DNA from: an uncultured Prevotellaceae bacterium
GTDB taxonomy: Bacteria; Bacteroidota; Bacteroidia; Bacteroidales; Bacteroidaceae
Direction of reading: 5' to 3'
Length of the DNA: 36,246 nt
Assembly: GCA_902794405.1 (NCBI GenBank)
Contig: CADBHI010000021.1
Span: 1 to 36,246, forward strand
The notes under the pieces were generated by a model that saw nothing but the letters and a program-made list of their open reading frames with translations, was not told the origin of the DNA and ran no database searches. Both the position numbers and the translations under genes were made by a program. Shown here one piece after another: positions 1 through 10,100 of the stretch (the first letter of the stretch is position 1; each line of letters opens with the position of its first letter).

Positions 1-95
<95 letters not shown>

Positions 96-106
96 TTTTA
101 AAGAGT

Positions 107-146
107 GAAGCCCTGTTATCACAGCGATAGCAGGGCTTCTTTTTTT
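107..146 (+). terminator. Intrinsic terminator of the rRNA operon
   Basis: A 14-bp stem (107-120 with 126-139, one G-U pair) closes a 5-nt loop and is followed by seven T residues at 140-146. It starts about 12 nt after the 5S 3' end, as expected for the end of an rRNA operon. Confidence 0.93.
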
Positions 147-167
147 ATGTGTCTTCACAAACTGGGT

Positions 168-217
168 GAGTTAGTCATGCTAAATGGCCGAGTTAGCACT
201 GCTAAATGACCGAGTTT
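168..217. repeat. 22-bp direct repeat, two copies plus a partial third
   Basis: Two units of the type GAGTTAgnnnTGCTAAATGnCC start at 168 and 190, and a third start (GAGTTT) lies at 212, giving a constant 22-bp period. Adjacent units differ at a few positions. It is non-coding and lies between the rRNA terminator and the promoter of the next gene. The remaining intergenic bases hold no gene that I can support. Confidence 0.7.
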
Positions 218-314
218 GTCGTTGCATCTTGGTGACATGTGCAAAGGTAGGAGAGCCCCGCTATTTGTTAAATCTTCAACTTTCTTAAAAAAACGAAGAA
301 AAAAATTGCTATTT

Positions 315-348
315 TTTGCTTTAGTTATTAAAAAAATGCTTATCTTTG
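315..348 (+). promoter_or_regulatory. Bacteroidetes-type promoter for the 398 gene
   Basis: A -33 TTTG (315-318) and a -7 TATCTTTG (341-348, followed by CACC) are separated by 22 bp, close to the usual 19-21. The upstream 280-340 region is very A/T-rich. Transcription would start near 355, giving a leader of about 45 nt. Confidence 0.75.
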
Positions 349-397
349 CACCATGATATCATTTTATACTACTTTTTTTATCTAAAACTTAAAGCTT

Positions 398-3300
398 ATG
401 AAATTCAAAAAACTACTCGTTTTGAGTGCGCTCTGGCTGACGGCCAGTGGTGCAATGGCTGCGATTGTAGACGGCGTTCGACAGAAGCCGGTGCCTTCTG
501 CTATGCAGGGCTTTGTTGCCAGTGAATCTACCGAAACGTACTACTATTTGTACAATGTAGACGCCAAGGGATTTTTTACTGAGGGAAACGCTTGGGGTAC
601 CCAAGTGAGCATTGGATCTACTGGTCTGAAGGTCGCTTTCATAGTCGATAGTGATTACGAAGGTGCTTACCTGTTCAATGACTTCTCGAATGCGAAGAAC
701 AGCTGGAAGCTGACCTTCTTTGATAACGAGGGATCCATGTTTGTTGATCTCGGCAGTCAGGCTAATTACCGTTGGGGCGTAGAAGAGAAAGGTGAGACAT
801 TTCGTCTTTATGCTGCCAGCGATGAGAATGGTAATCCAGGCTGGGATGCCACGACTGATGAAGAGACAGGTGAAGAAATTGAGCATCCCGCTTATCGCGA
901 GGGTCAGTACATGGGTTGGGACTCATCCAGTAGCAGTACTGCCTGTGTGCCCTATCTGACTGAGGCTGAGGGTCATTGCATTAACTGGGCTTTTGTAACG
1001 GAAGAGGTCTATAATGTTTATGCTGACGAGATTGCTGTTTACAATGCAGCTGAGAAGTTGAGGGCAGCTCTTGACGATGTCAAGGCTAAGGGTTTCACGG
1101 CAACGGCTGAGTACGATGCCGTCTATGCAAATGAGTCAGCTACGAAGGCTGACCTCGAGAAAGCACAGGCTGACTTGAACGATGCTTTCGTTGAGTGGGG
1201 TAAAAACAACGCTTCTGTTGAGAATCCCGCTGACATGACCTCTAAGATTGTGAACCCGCACTTCGACAATGGTGACGCTACCACTGGATGGAGTGGTGAT
1301 GCATTTGGACGTGGTGGTACTGTTTCTGACGGTGCTGAGCATTATAGCAAGAATTACGATACCTATCAGACTATCACAGGTCTTGCTCCTGGTCTTTATT
1401 GTGTAGGCGTGTATGGCTATTACCGTTCTGGTAACTATGGCGGTGATGCTGAGAATCACTGGCTGGCCAACGACGATGCTTCTAGGTATGCCAAGTTGTA
1501 TGCCAAGGTAGGCGAAACTACTTTTGAGACTCCTATTGCCAATGTGATGAGTGGTGCTCAGACTGAGAACCCGGGTGCAATGGAAGTGACTTATACTGAT
1601 CCTGATACTGAGGAAGAGGTGACTGTCTATGTACCTAATACTATGGCACAAGGTGATGTCTATTTCCATACCTTACATCAGTATGCAAACAAGCTGTATG
1701 TAGCCATTGACGAGTCTGGTGAACTTACAATTGGTGTGAAGAAGACTTCTCAGATTGGTGGTGACTGGTCAATGTTCGACGACTTCTCATTGTCTTATTT
1801 AGGAACAGGTGCTGATGCTGCTAAACTGTATCTCGACGAGACTCTGAAGAACTATGGTGAGTATACGCCGGAGGAGGGTACAATCTATACTGCGTCTTAC
1901 CTGACAGCTTATCAGGATGCCATCAATGCTAATGATAAGGTTGCTGAAAACCTCGCTGCTGCAACTGCCATAATTTCTGGTATTGATTCTAAGAAGAAGG
2001 ATCTTGACAAGAATATTGGACAGAAGATGAGTATTGATCCCAAATATAATGGCTTGCTTACAATTGGGTACCTTGCCGACTATTGCAATGACGACTACGA
2101 ATTGATTGAGGAAGCTGCTAAACTGACCAACGAGGAGTTGGAGGCTGAGCTTGTTAAGGTGAACGAGTTGACTGAGGCCGTGATGAACGAAGCAAAGGCT
2201 GACGTGTATGACGGTAAGGACATGACTGACTTTATTGTCAATCCTACCTTCGAGACAAGCACAACCAAGAACACTGGTACCAGCCAGGGCTGGACAGTTG
2301 ACCGCATCGATGGCGGTAACGTGACTCCCGGCCCGATCAACGGCGACGGTGACAAGTTCCTTGATAAGTGCGGCTACTACAATGGCTGCTTCGAGTCGTG
2401 GCACTGCCACAAGTGGGACGTTTGGCAGGAGATTACCGATCTGCCCGTCGGTATGTACGAGCTTGAGGTTCAGGGTTATGTCCGCTGCGAGGTACCTGGC
2501 TACAACAAGGGCGACGAGCTTGGCGAGGACTATCCTTCACCCGTGTACCTCTATATGAATAATGCCAAGAGCCAGTTCCCCAGCGTCTACTCTCAGATTC
2601 CCGCTGAGAACGGTATTGACGAGTTCCAGATTGTTGAGGACTGGACCCAGGAGGAGATCAACGGCAACTACTTCCCCAACTCGATGGGTGGTGCTGCTCA
2701 GTGCTTCTACATCGACAAGGAGGCTGGTCGCGACGGTATGTACAAGACCATAGCCAACGGTCTGATTGCTAAGCAGGGTGATAAGTTCCGCATTGGTGTG
2801 AAGATGGATGCCAACCAGGATTGGTGGTGCATCTGGGATAACTTCAAGCTCACTTATAAGACTCCGACTGTTGGAGTTGTGAAGCCTATCCTTGACGAGG
2901 AGCTTGCCAAGATCGACCTGTCGAAGCCCATGGGTTCGAATGTTTATGGTACTGCTGAGGAACTGAAGACAAAGGCTGCTGCTGCAGAAGCTGAAGATGG
3001 TACGAAGATGTTCAACGTGCTTGCTGACGTTTACGACCTGTCTGCTTCTATCCAGAGCTCTATCGCTTTGTTCGAGAAGATGAACAAGCTCGGTGAGGAG
3101 TTGCAGGAGGCTATTGATGCTTCTGAGGCTGAAGCCGCTACCAAGACAGCTGCAAACGATCTGAGAGATAAGATTTTCAATGGCTTTGTTGAGAATTCTG
3201 CACTGACAGACGAAGAGGCTCAGGCTCTCATCGACGCTGTTGCTGACATGGAGATTAAGCTGGCTCTGCCTGCCGGTATGGCTGATGCTTCTGACGAGAA

Positions 3301-4066
3301 TCCTGTGGAGTGCACAGGCGTGATCAAGTCTCCGAGCTTCGAGACTGCTGACATGGAGAGCACTTCTGAGGGTTGGACCAACCCCGGTAACTTAGGTAAC
3401 GATGACGAGCAGCGCAGCGCTCTGGCTATTGAGTTCTGGCAGACGAGCTTCGATATGTTCCAGACCATTAAGGGTCTGCCCGCAGGTACTTATAAGATGA
3501 CTGTTAACGCTTGGGTACGCCTGGGTGGTAACGAAGAGACTTATAAGGCTTGGAACGAGGATCCCAATGCTACGATGGCTTACGCTTATGCCGTTGACGG
3601 CGACAGCACTGTCTATGCCGCTCCTGTTGCTAACCTGATGAAGGCTGGTGATAATCTTAGCGGTTCACAAGAGTTCGCTCCAAACGAGGAAGAGGTTTAC
3701 TACATGCCTAATACGCTTGTTGAAGGTCATGACCTTATCGACCAAAACGAGGGCCTCTTCACAACTGAGGTAATCTGTAAGGTTCTTGAGGACGGTATTC
3801 TGACCATTGGTATCAAGAAGGCTGAGACTGTTACTAACAGCTGGGTTGTTCTCGACGACTTCCGTCTGTTCTACCTCGGTGCTAACAGCTCACTGACTCC
3901 GAGTGGTGACGGCACTGGCATCAACAATGCTGAGATTGCTGGCAAGAAGGTTGAGTTCTTCAGCATCGGCGGTGCTCGCGTCAGCAAGCCTGGTAAGGGT
4001 GTTGCCATTATGAAGACCACTGGCGCTAACGGTGACGTGAAGTACCAGAAGGTAATGATTAAGTAA
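398..4066 (+). CDS. Large secreted modular protein with three beta-sandwich repeats
   Basis: This encodes 1222 residues with an N-terminal signal peptide (MKFKKLLVLSALWLTASGAMA). An aromatic-rich module at about residues 45-180 is followed by three related modules that start with an 'NPxF...GW' element near 286, 615 and 978. Each has a 'QTIxGLPxGxYxxxVxxxxR' strand pair in the middle and ends with a 'DDFxLxYLG'-like strand near 458, 811 and 1149. This resembles galactose-binding or CBM-like beta-sandwiches. Helical spacers with spaced Ala/Leu/Asp (for example 215-270 and 835-965) resemble FIVAR-type linkers. The C-terminus (about 1175-1222) ends in a short motif, KVEFFSIGGARV...QKVMIK, common at the ends of exported Prevotella proteins and similar to type IX sorting domains. 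No catalytic motif is recognised. The likely role is binding or adhesion outside the cell, but ligand and true function are unknown. The protein has the same architecture as the one at 24618-27392. Confidence 0.85.
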   Translation: MKFKKLLVLSALWLTASGAMAAIVDGVRQKPVPSAMQGFVASESTETYYYLYNVDAKGFFTEGNAWGTQVSIGSTGLKVAFIVDSDYEGAYLFNDFSNAKNSWKLTFFDNEGSMFVDLGSQANYRWGVEEKGETFRLYAASDENGNPGWDATTDEETGEEIEHPAYREGQYMGWDSSSSSTACVPYLTEAEGHCINWAFVTEEVYNVYADEIAVYNAAEKLRAALDDVKAKGFTATAEYDAVYANESATKADLEKAQADLNDAFVEWGKNNASVENPADMTSKIVNPHFDNGDATTGWSGDAFGRGGTVSDGAEHYSKNYDTYQTITGLAPGLYCVGVYGYYRSGNYGGDAENHWLANDDASRYAKLYAKVGETTFETPIANVMSGAQTENPGAMEVTYTDPDTEEEVTVYVPNTMAQGDVYFHTLHQYANKLYVAIDESGELTIGVKKTSQIGGDWSMFDDFSLSYLGTGADAAKLYLDETLKNYGEYTPEEGTIYTASYLTAYQDAINANDKVAENLAAATAIISGIDSKKKDLDKNIGQKMSIDPKYNGLLTIGYLADYCNDDYELIEEAAKLTNEELEAELVKVNELTEAVMNEAKADVYDGKDMTDFIVNPTFETSTTKNTGTSQGWTVDRIDGGNVTPGPINGDGDKFLDKCGYYNGCFESWHCHKWDVWQEITDLPVGMYELEVQGYVRCEVPGYNKGDELGEDYPSPVYLYMNNAKSQFPSVYSQIPAENGIDEFQIVEDWTQEEINGNYFPNSMGGAAQCFYIDKEAGRDGMYKTIANGLIAKQGDKFRIGVKMDANQDWWCIWDNFKLTYKTPTVGVVKPILDEELAKIDLSKPMGSNVYGTAEELKTKAAAAEAEDGTKMFNVLADVYDLSASIQSSIALFEKMNKLGEELQEAIDASEAEAATKTAANDLRDKIFNGFVENSALTDEEAQALIDAVADMEIKLALPAGMADASDENPVECTGVIKSPSFETADMESTSEGWTNPGNLGNDDEQRSALAIEFWQTSFDMFQTIKGLPAGTYKMTVNAWVRLGGNEETYKAWNEDPNATMAYAYAVDGDSTVYAAPVANLMKAGDNLSGSQEFAPNEEEVYYMPNTLVEGHDLIDQNEGLFTTEVICKVLEDGILTIGIKKAETVTNSWVVLDDFRLFYLGANSSLTPSGDGTGINNAEIAGKKVEFFSIGGARVSKPGKGVAIMKTTGANGDVKYQKVMIK

Positions 4067-4117
4067 GTGAACATTAAGATTATTCTATGAGGATAGAAAC
4101 AATCTGAGTCTATAAAA

Positions 4118-4165
4118 AGGGACTGGAGAGGGGCTAAAACCCCGTCTCCGGTTCCTTTGTTTTAC
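4118..4165 (+). terminator. Intrinsic terminator after the 398 gene
   Basis: A 15-bp stem (4119-4133 with 4040-series partner bases 4140-4155) has a single bulged G at 4144 and three G-U pairs. It closes on a 6-nt CTAAAA loop and is followed by TTTGTTTT at 4156-4163. It lies 50 nt after the stop codon. Confidence 0.9.
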
Positions 4166-4187
4166 TCTATGCGCGCACGTACCTTAA
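4156..4187 (+). promoter_or_regulatory. Putative promoter of the FAS1/SusCD operon
   Basis: A -33 TTTG (4156-4159) and a -7-like TACCTTAA (4180-4187) are 20 bp apart, the ideal Bacteroidetes spacing. The -7 box has TTAA instead of TTTG, so the match is imperfect. The -33 element lies within the T-run of the preceding terminator. The predicted leader of about 130 nt before the first ATG is A-rich and shows no obvious structure. Confidence 0.5.
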
Positions 4188-4326
4188 TATATTAATAACA
4201 ATACTACGAGAAAAACACCTGACAACAATCAACTGGAAGAGAAAACAACCGCCTTGGTGACAGAGGGGCGTCTAAATATAAACCGAACAAATATATCAAA
4301 TCAAATAATAAAAAACCTAAGCAAGT

Positions 4327-7104
4327 ATGAAACAAAGACAAATCGTAAGACAAGGACGACGAGTGGCCTTGATTGCTTGTGGACTGCTTATGGGGGTCTG
4401 GTCTCTACAGTCGTGTAAAGACGAAGACTTGATCCTGACGGGGCAGCCCGAGTGGCTTGGCAACTCCATCTATGAGCGATTGCAGGAAGATGGTAACTAT
4501 ACCATAACCCTGCGGCTTATCGATGACCTGAACCAGAAAGAGGTGTTCAGTCACACGGGTTCTAAGACGCTGTTCGCTGCCAACGATGCTGCCTACGACA
4601 CATGGTTCAAGGAGAACACATTGGGCGTGCGCAGCTACGAGCAGTTGTCAGCAGCTCAGAAGCGAATGTTGCTGAACAACTCGATGATTAACAACGCGTA
4701 CCTCATCGAGCTGATGTCGAACGCCAAGGCGGAAGGCGACGGTGCCACGCCTCAGGCCGGACGTACCATGCGTCGTGAGACAGCAAGTAGTATTTATGAC
4801 TCGGTGTATGTCATGCCCGTTTCCGCCATGCCTAATACTTCGTCATGGGAAACCTATCGTCAGCGTGGCAAGTCGATGCCCATTTTCATGGATGCTACTA
4901 CGGCCCCGATGATTCACTTCCTGCCAGCCTACATGGAGTATAACAACATTACCAGTGAGGACCTGAGGATCCTGACCAACGGTGGTTCTAACTCCATTAG
5001 CGATGCGTGGGTGAACGGTAAGAAGATTATTGAGCGTGACATCACCTGTAAGAATGGCTATATCCAGAAGGTGGACGGCGTGATTGAATCGAGCCCCAAC
5101 ATGGCTCAGGTAGTCCGCAACAATCCCCAAATGTCGATGTGGAGCCATCTGCTTGACCGTTTCTCGGCACCTTATTATGATGTCAATGTAACGCGTGAGT
5201 ATAACCGTATTTACAACAACGAGGACTCAGCCTTCGTACTGCGTTATTTTAGTCAGCGTTCAGTTGGCGGCGAGCCCAACAACCGTACGCCGAGTGGCGA
5301 TCCTGCCAAGTCGCTGTTGAAGTTTGACCCGGGATGGAACCATTATATCGATGCCAACTCGGCCAACAATAACGACCTGCACTTTGACGCCGGTGTGATG
5401 ATTGTTCCTACCAACGAGGCTTTGCAGGCTTGGTGGAATGGCGCAGGCCGTGACCTTCAGGACGAGTACAAGGAATGGGACTCTATTCCTGAGAATACCG
5501 TGGCCAAGCTCATCAACGTGAATATGCTGACCACGTTCTCGGAGGCTGTGCCTTCGAAGTTCAAGAATGTGCTGAACGATGCCAAGGAGACGCTTGGCAT
5601 TACGACAGAGGATATCGTGAGTAGTTACATGGGCTGTAACGGTGTGGTTTACATGGTTAACAAGGTGTTCCCGCCGGCAGAGTTCTCGTCAGTGGCTTAT
5701 CCGGCACTGGCTCATGCCTCGACGATGAATATCATCTACTGGGCCATGAGTGGTGGTGAGACTGGTAACGCAGTAGCATCATTGAACTTCTTGCCTTACC
5801 TGTTGTCAATGGACTCCAAGTATGCCCTGATCATTCCGTCGAATAACGCTATGAAGCACTATCTGGATCCTTCCAGCTATGGTAAGGTCAATATTTTGAA
5901 GGACCAGAACCAGCAGGATAGTGCTACGGTTGAGGCACCCAATATTCTTGAGTTCCGCTATGACCTGACCAAGGCTCAGGCCTCGCGTGTACAGGCCACC
6001 CGTTATCAGGGTAGCATTGATGGCGACGGTAACATTGAGATTGGTGCAGAACGTCCTCTCCAGCAGACCGTGACTGATGCTGTTGTTAGGAATCAGTTGG
6101 AGAATATGGTGAACAACCTGATCATTGTGATTCCCGACAAGAGCATGACGCTTGAAGATTATGTAAGCGCTGGCTATAACTACTTTAAGACAAAGGGCGG
6201 TTCTACGCTTCGCGTGACGCAGGGAGCAAATGGTAACCTGAACTTTGAGGGTGGTTGGCAGATGGAGCATAACCACAGGGCCATTGAGGCTGTTCAGGCA
6301 TACGACAAAGCCAACGGACGTTCCTATCAGGTTGACGACCAGATTCCGATGGGTGCCCAGAAGTCTGTCTACATGACGCTGAAGGAGAACCCCGAGTTCT
6401 CGAACTTCCTTGGACTCTTGGAGAATGACTATATGTCAGATCCTAAGACTGCACTTCTGGTCAGCAAGCTGAACAACAAGTACAATCCCGGTATGGCTGA
6501 TGCAGGCAACAAGAATATTCGCCTGCTTGACAACTATAACTATACTTTCTATGTTCCGACCAATGCTTCAATAGCTAAGCTGCAGGCTGACGGCCTGTTG
6601 CCTACGCTTGAAGAACTGGAAGCTGGCGACGATGACTCCAGACTCGACAGCATCTGCAATGCTGAGGGTTGGTATAATGATGGCGCTGACCGTTCAAAGG
6701 TACAGAACACCGTGATGGCCACCGTTCGTACCATATTGACCGATTTCATCCGCTATCATATACATGATAACTCGCTGGCTATCGGCATGGCTCTGGCTCC
6801 TGGTGATGAGGGTCGTTACGAGAGTATGAAACGTAACCTTGAAACAGGCCGATTCTATCCGTTGACGGCTAAGAGTGATCCGCAGTCGCTGACCGTGACT
6901 GACGTCTTGGGCAATGTGCGCAATGTTGTCACATCTGGCGGACTCTATAATAAAATCTGTCGTGAATACTGGTATAACGGTACAGGTAATAATGCTACGC
7001 TGTTCATGGCCAGTGACGCTATTGTTCACCAGATTGACGGTCCGTTGTTCTATGAGAAGATGAGACCTTGGCGTGAAGTAGTGAAAGAAGCACTTAAAAA
7101 GTAA
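4327..7104 (+). CDS. Surface lipoprotein with four FAS1 (fasciclin-like) domains
   Basis: This encodes 925 residues. A basic, hydrophobic N-terminus ends in a lipobox with Cys30 (SLQSC-KDED), so it is an SPII lipoprotein. The acidic residues after the cysteine resemble the surface-export signal of Bacteroidetes lipoproteins. FAS1 H1-type motifs appear four times: TLFAANDAAY (81-90), MIVPTNEAL (about 358), LIIPSNNAM (about 500) and FYVPTNASI (about 741). Each is followed by helical regions and an H2-like segment, for example FIRYHIHD near 815. FAS1 domains mediate protein or glycan contacts and are non-catalytic. It is the first gene of a seven-gene operon, 18 bp before a SusC gene, so it is probably an accessory surface protein of that importer. 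The FAS1 family assignment is solid; the ligand is unknown. Confidence 0.87.
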   Translation: MKQRQIVRQGRRVALIACGLLMGVWSLQSCKDEDLILTGQPEWLGNSIYERLQEDGNYTITLRLIDDLNQKEVFSHTGSKTLFAANDAAYDTWFKENTLGVRSYEQLSAAQKRMLLNNSMINNAYLIELMSNAKAEGDGATPQAGRTMRRETASSIYDSVYVMPVSAMPNTSSWETYRQRGKSMPIFMDATTAPMIHFLPAYMEYNNITSEDLRILTNGGSNSISDAWVNGKKIIERDITCKNGYIQKVDGVIESSPNMAQVVRNNPQMSMWSHLLDRFSAPYYDVNVTREYNRIYNNEDSAFVLRYFSQRSVGGEPNNRTPSGDPAKSLLKFDPGWNHYIDANSANNNDLHFDAGVMIVPTNEALQAWWNGAGRDLQDEYKEWDSIPENTVAKLINVNMLTTFSEAVPSKFKNVLNDAKETLGITTEDIVSSYMGCNGVVYMVNKVFPPAEFSSVAYPALAHASTMNIIYWAMSGGETGNAVASLNFLPYLLSMDSKYALIIPSNNAMKHYLDPSSYGKVNILKDQNQQDSATVEAPNILEFRYDLTKAQASRVQATRYQGSIDGDGNIEIGAERPLQQTVTDAVVRNQLENMVNNLIIVIPDKSMTLEDYVSAGYNYFKTKGGSTLRVTQGANGNLNFEGGWQMEHNHRAIEAVQAYDKANGRSYQVDDQIPMGAQKSVYMTLKENPEFSNFLGLLENDYMSDPKTALLVSKLNNKYNPGMADAGNKNIRLLDNYNYTFYVPTNASIAKLQADGLLPTLEELEAGDDDSRLDSICNAEGWYNDGADRSKVQNTVMATVRTILTDFIRYHIHDNSLAIGMALAPGDEGRYESMKRNLETGRFYPLTAKSDPQSLTVTDVLGNVRNVVTSGGLYNKICREYWYNGTGNNATLFMASDAIVHQIDGPLFYEKMRPWREVVKEALKK

Positions 7105-7122
7105 GAGAGGAGGAACAATCGT

Positions 7123-10100
7123 ATGAGAATACTAAAATCCATTATGATGACACTGGCGCTGTTTGCCGCTATGACGGCCGGCGCGCAGACAATTACATCG
7201 GTTCATGGTACGCTGAGCGATGACATGGGACCGCTGATGGGTGCTACGGTTTGTGAGGTTGACGGTACAGGACGTATCATCAACTCTGCCATTACTGACT
7301 TGAACGGTAACTTTACCATGAAGGTAAAGAATCAGAAGGACCATATCCGTTTCAGCTATGTCGGTTTGAAGACCGTGACGCAGCCAATTAATAAGACGAC
7401 CTATAATCTGAAGCTCGTATCGGCTACCCAGATTAAGGAGGTCGTGGTGAAGTCAAAGAAACGTGCCCAGGGTAATGGTCTTCCCATTCCTGAGCGTGAA
7501 ATATCGTATGCTTCTCAGAAGCTTGACATGAAGGAACTGGAAGGTCTAGGTATGACAACCATCGACGAGGCCCTTCAGGGACGTATCGCCGGTCTGGATA
7601 TTATCAGTAACTCTGGTGACCTGGGTTCAGGTTCAACCATGCGTCTGCGTGGTGCTGGTTCACTCTCCCAGCTGACTGATGCCAACCCGCTGATTGTGGT
7701 CGACGGTAATATCCGCGAGGTGAACCTTGACAACTTCGATATGGCAGGTGCCAACAACGAGAAGTTTGCCGAGCTGCTGAATATCAACCCTGAGGACATC
7801 GCAAGCATCAATGTGCTGAAGGACGCTGCCGCCTGTGCCGTCTACGGTTCACAAGGTGGTAACGGTGTCATTGAGTTGACCACCAAGCGTGGTTCGCGCG
7901 GTAAGCCCCACGTGACCTATACCTTGAAGCTCACTGCCACCCATCAGCCTGCCGGCTACGACCTGCTGAGTGGTGATGACTATACGATGATGCTGAAGGA
8001 GGAATACTTCAACCCGCGTCAGGATGATAACGCTTCTGACCAGAACCGTATTCCTGAAATCAACTATTTGGACGAGACTGGTGGATTCTCAGAGTGGCGC
8101 CAGTACCGTGACAATACCGACTGGCGTGATGCAGTCACCCAGACCGGTTTGCGCCAGAACCACTATGTAACGATTGCCGGTGGTGGTGAGAAGGCAACCT
8201 TCCGTATTGGTGGTGGTTTCGACCATGAAACCGGTACGATGATTGAGCAGAAGCTGAACCGTTTCTCTACCCGTGTGGCTCTCGACTATAATGTCAGCCA
8301 GCGTATCCGTGTACAGACCAACTTCTCGCTGACTTATACTAAGAATAACCGTAACTCTGATGACCTGTTGGCCATTGCCTTGAAGAAGATGCCGAATATG
8401 AGCATCTATGAGAAGGATCCTATTACCGGTGAAGATACCGATATTTATTACAACATGTTGCAGAGCGGACCTTACATTGGTTCAGAAGTGTTCAAGAGTG
8501 ACCAGCGTACCTACGTGAACCCCGTGGCCTCGGCACATCTGGCCAAGAACGAGGAGCGTAACTACGATATGAACCCTGAGCTGGTGATGAACTACCGTCT
8601 CTTGGGTCTCGACGAGGATCATTGGCAGTTGGACTACCGCGGATCGGTTTACATGAATATTGCCAACCACTATAATGATAAGTTCTATCCTCAGGAGCTG
8701 AAGACCATCAACTGGGAGGACAAGGTGAATACCTCGTCGACCGGTTCGTCGAAGAGTGTATCGTTCAACACCAAGCACACCCTGACGCTGACGCCGGCCT
8801 TTACTAACAAAGACCACTCGGCCATGGTGATGGGACGTTTCGAACTGACCTCTGGTTCATCGAGCAGCCAGTCAACCTCTGGCTACGGCCTTCCTTCAAC
8901 TGACGGTGCCATTGTCAGCCCGTCGGCAGGTGGTCTGATTGATTCACCCAGTTCTTCATACAGCCAGTGGCGCTCTATGTATTACACTGTTTCAGCGCAC
9001 TACGCTTACAAGGGACGCTATGTAGCTGACTTCACGATGCGTATTGACGGTACTACCAGATTCGGACCCGGTAACCGCTGGGGTTACTTCCCCTCAGTAT
9101 CACTGAAGTGGATTGTCAGTGACGAGGCATGGATGCAGAAACTGAAGCCTACGCTCTCGTTCCTCGCTATCCGTCCCAGCTGGGGTCGCAACGGTCGTCA
9201 GCCCGGACAGAATTACCTCTATACCTCAAAGTATGGCTCTACTTCACGCTATATCGACATGTCGGCCATGAAACCGCTGAACATCCGTCTGTCTGACATG
9301 AAGTGGGAGAATGTGACGAGCTACAATCTTGGTGTTGACCTGGGCTTCTTCGATGGCCGTCTGAACATTGCTGTTGAGGGCTATAGCACAACTAATACCG
9401 ACATGCTGATGTCGAGCTTCCGCATTCCTTCGAACGCAGGTTTCAAGACCGTTCCCTATCATAACAACGGTAAGATGCGTAACACGGGTTGGGAGTTCCA
9501 TATCAATACCAACCGCGTTATCCAGAAGGGTAAGTTCTCGATGGATGTCAATGCCAACTTCGGTAACAACCGAAATGAGATCCTGGAGATGGACGAGTAC
9601 ATTCTGAACAACAAGAACTCTACTTATGGCTACGCCAATGGTGAGACCTTGCGCCGCGTTCAGTTGCACAACCCGTTCGGTGCTATCTACGGTTTCAAGT
9701 ACCATGGTGTATACCAGTATAACTACAATACGTTCAAGAACGCTGTGGCAGGTATGTCAAAGGACGAGATCTATGCTTATTGGGCAAAGTTCACGGCAGA
9801 GGGTAAGACAGCTCCTGTAGCTACCAGTGCTGATGGACAGCTGATTTTGGATGCCAATGACGTACCACTTCGTATGCGTTATGACTACCGTATCGACGGT
9901 ACTGGCCACGACGGTGTGTTCCCCGGCTTCAATGGTGGTGATGCCATCTATGAGGATATTAACCATGATGGTCAGATTAATGCACTTGATATTACCTACT
10001 TAGGTTCGTCACTGCCTAAGTTGACTGGTGGTTTCGGCTTCTCGTTCAACTATGGCGACTGGCGTCTGTCAACACAGTTCACCTATCGTGTAGGCAACAA

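Noticed and set aside
241-249. -7-like TACCTTTGC on the - strand near the left edge
   Set aside because: No -33 element at suitable distance and only the rRNA terminator and 5S gene lie downstream, so a real antisense promoter is unlikely.
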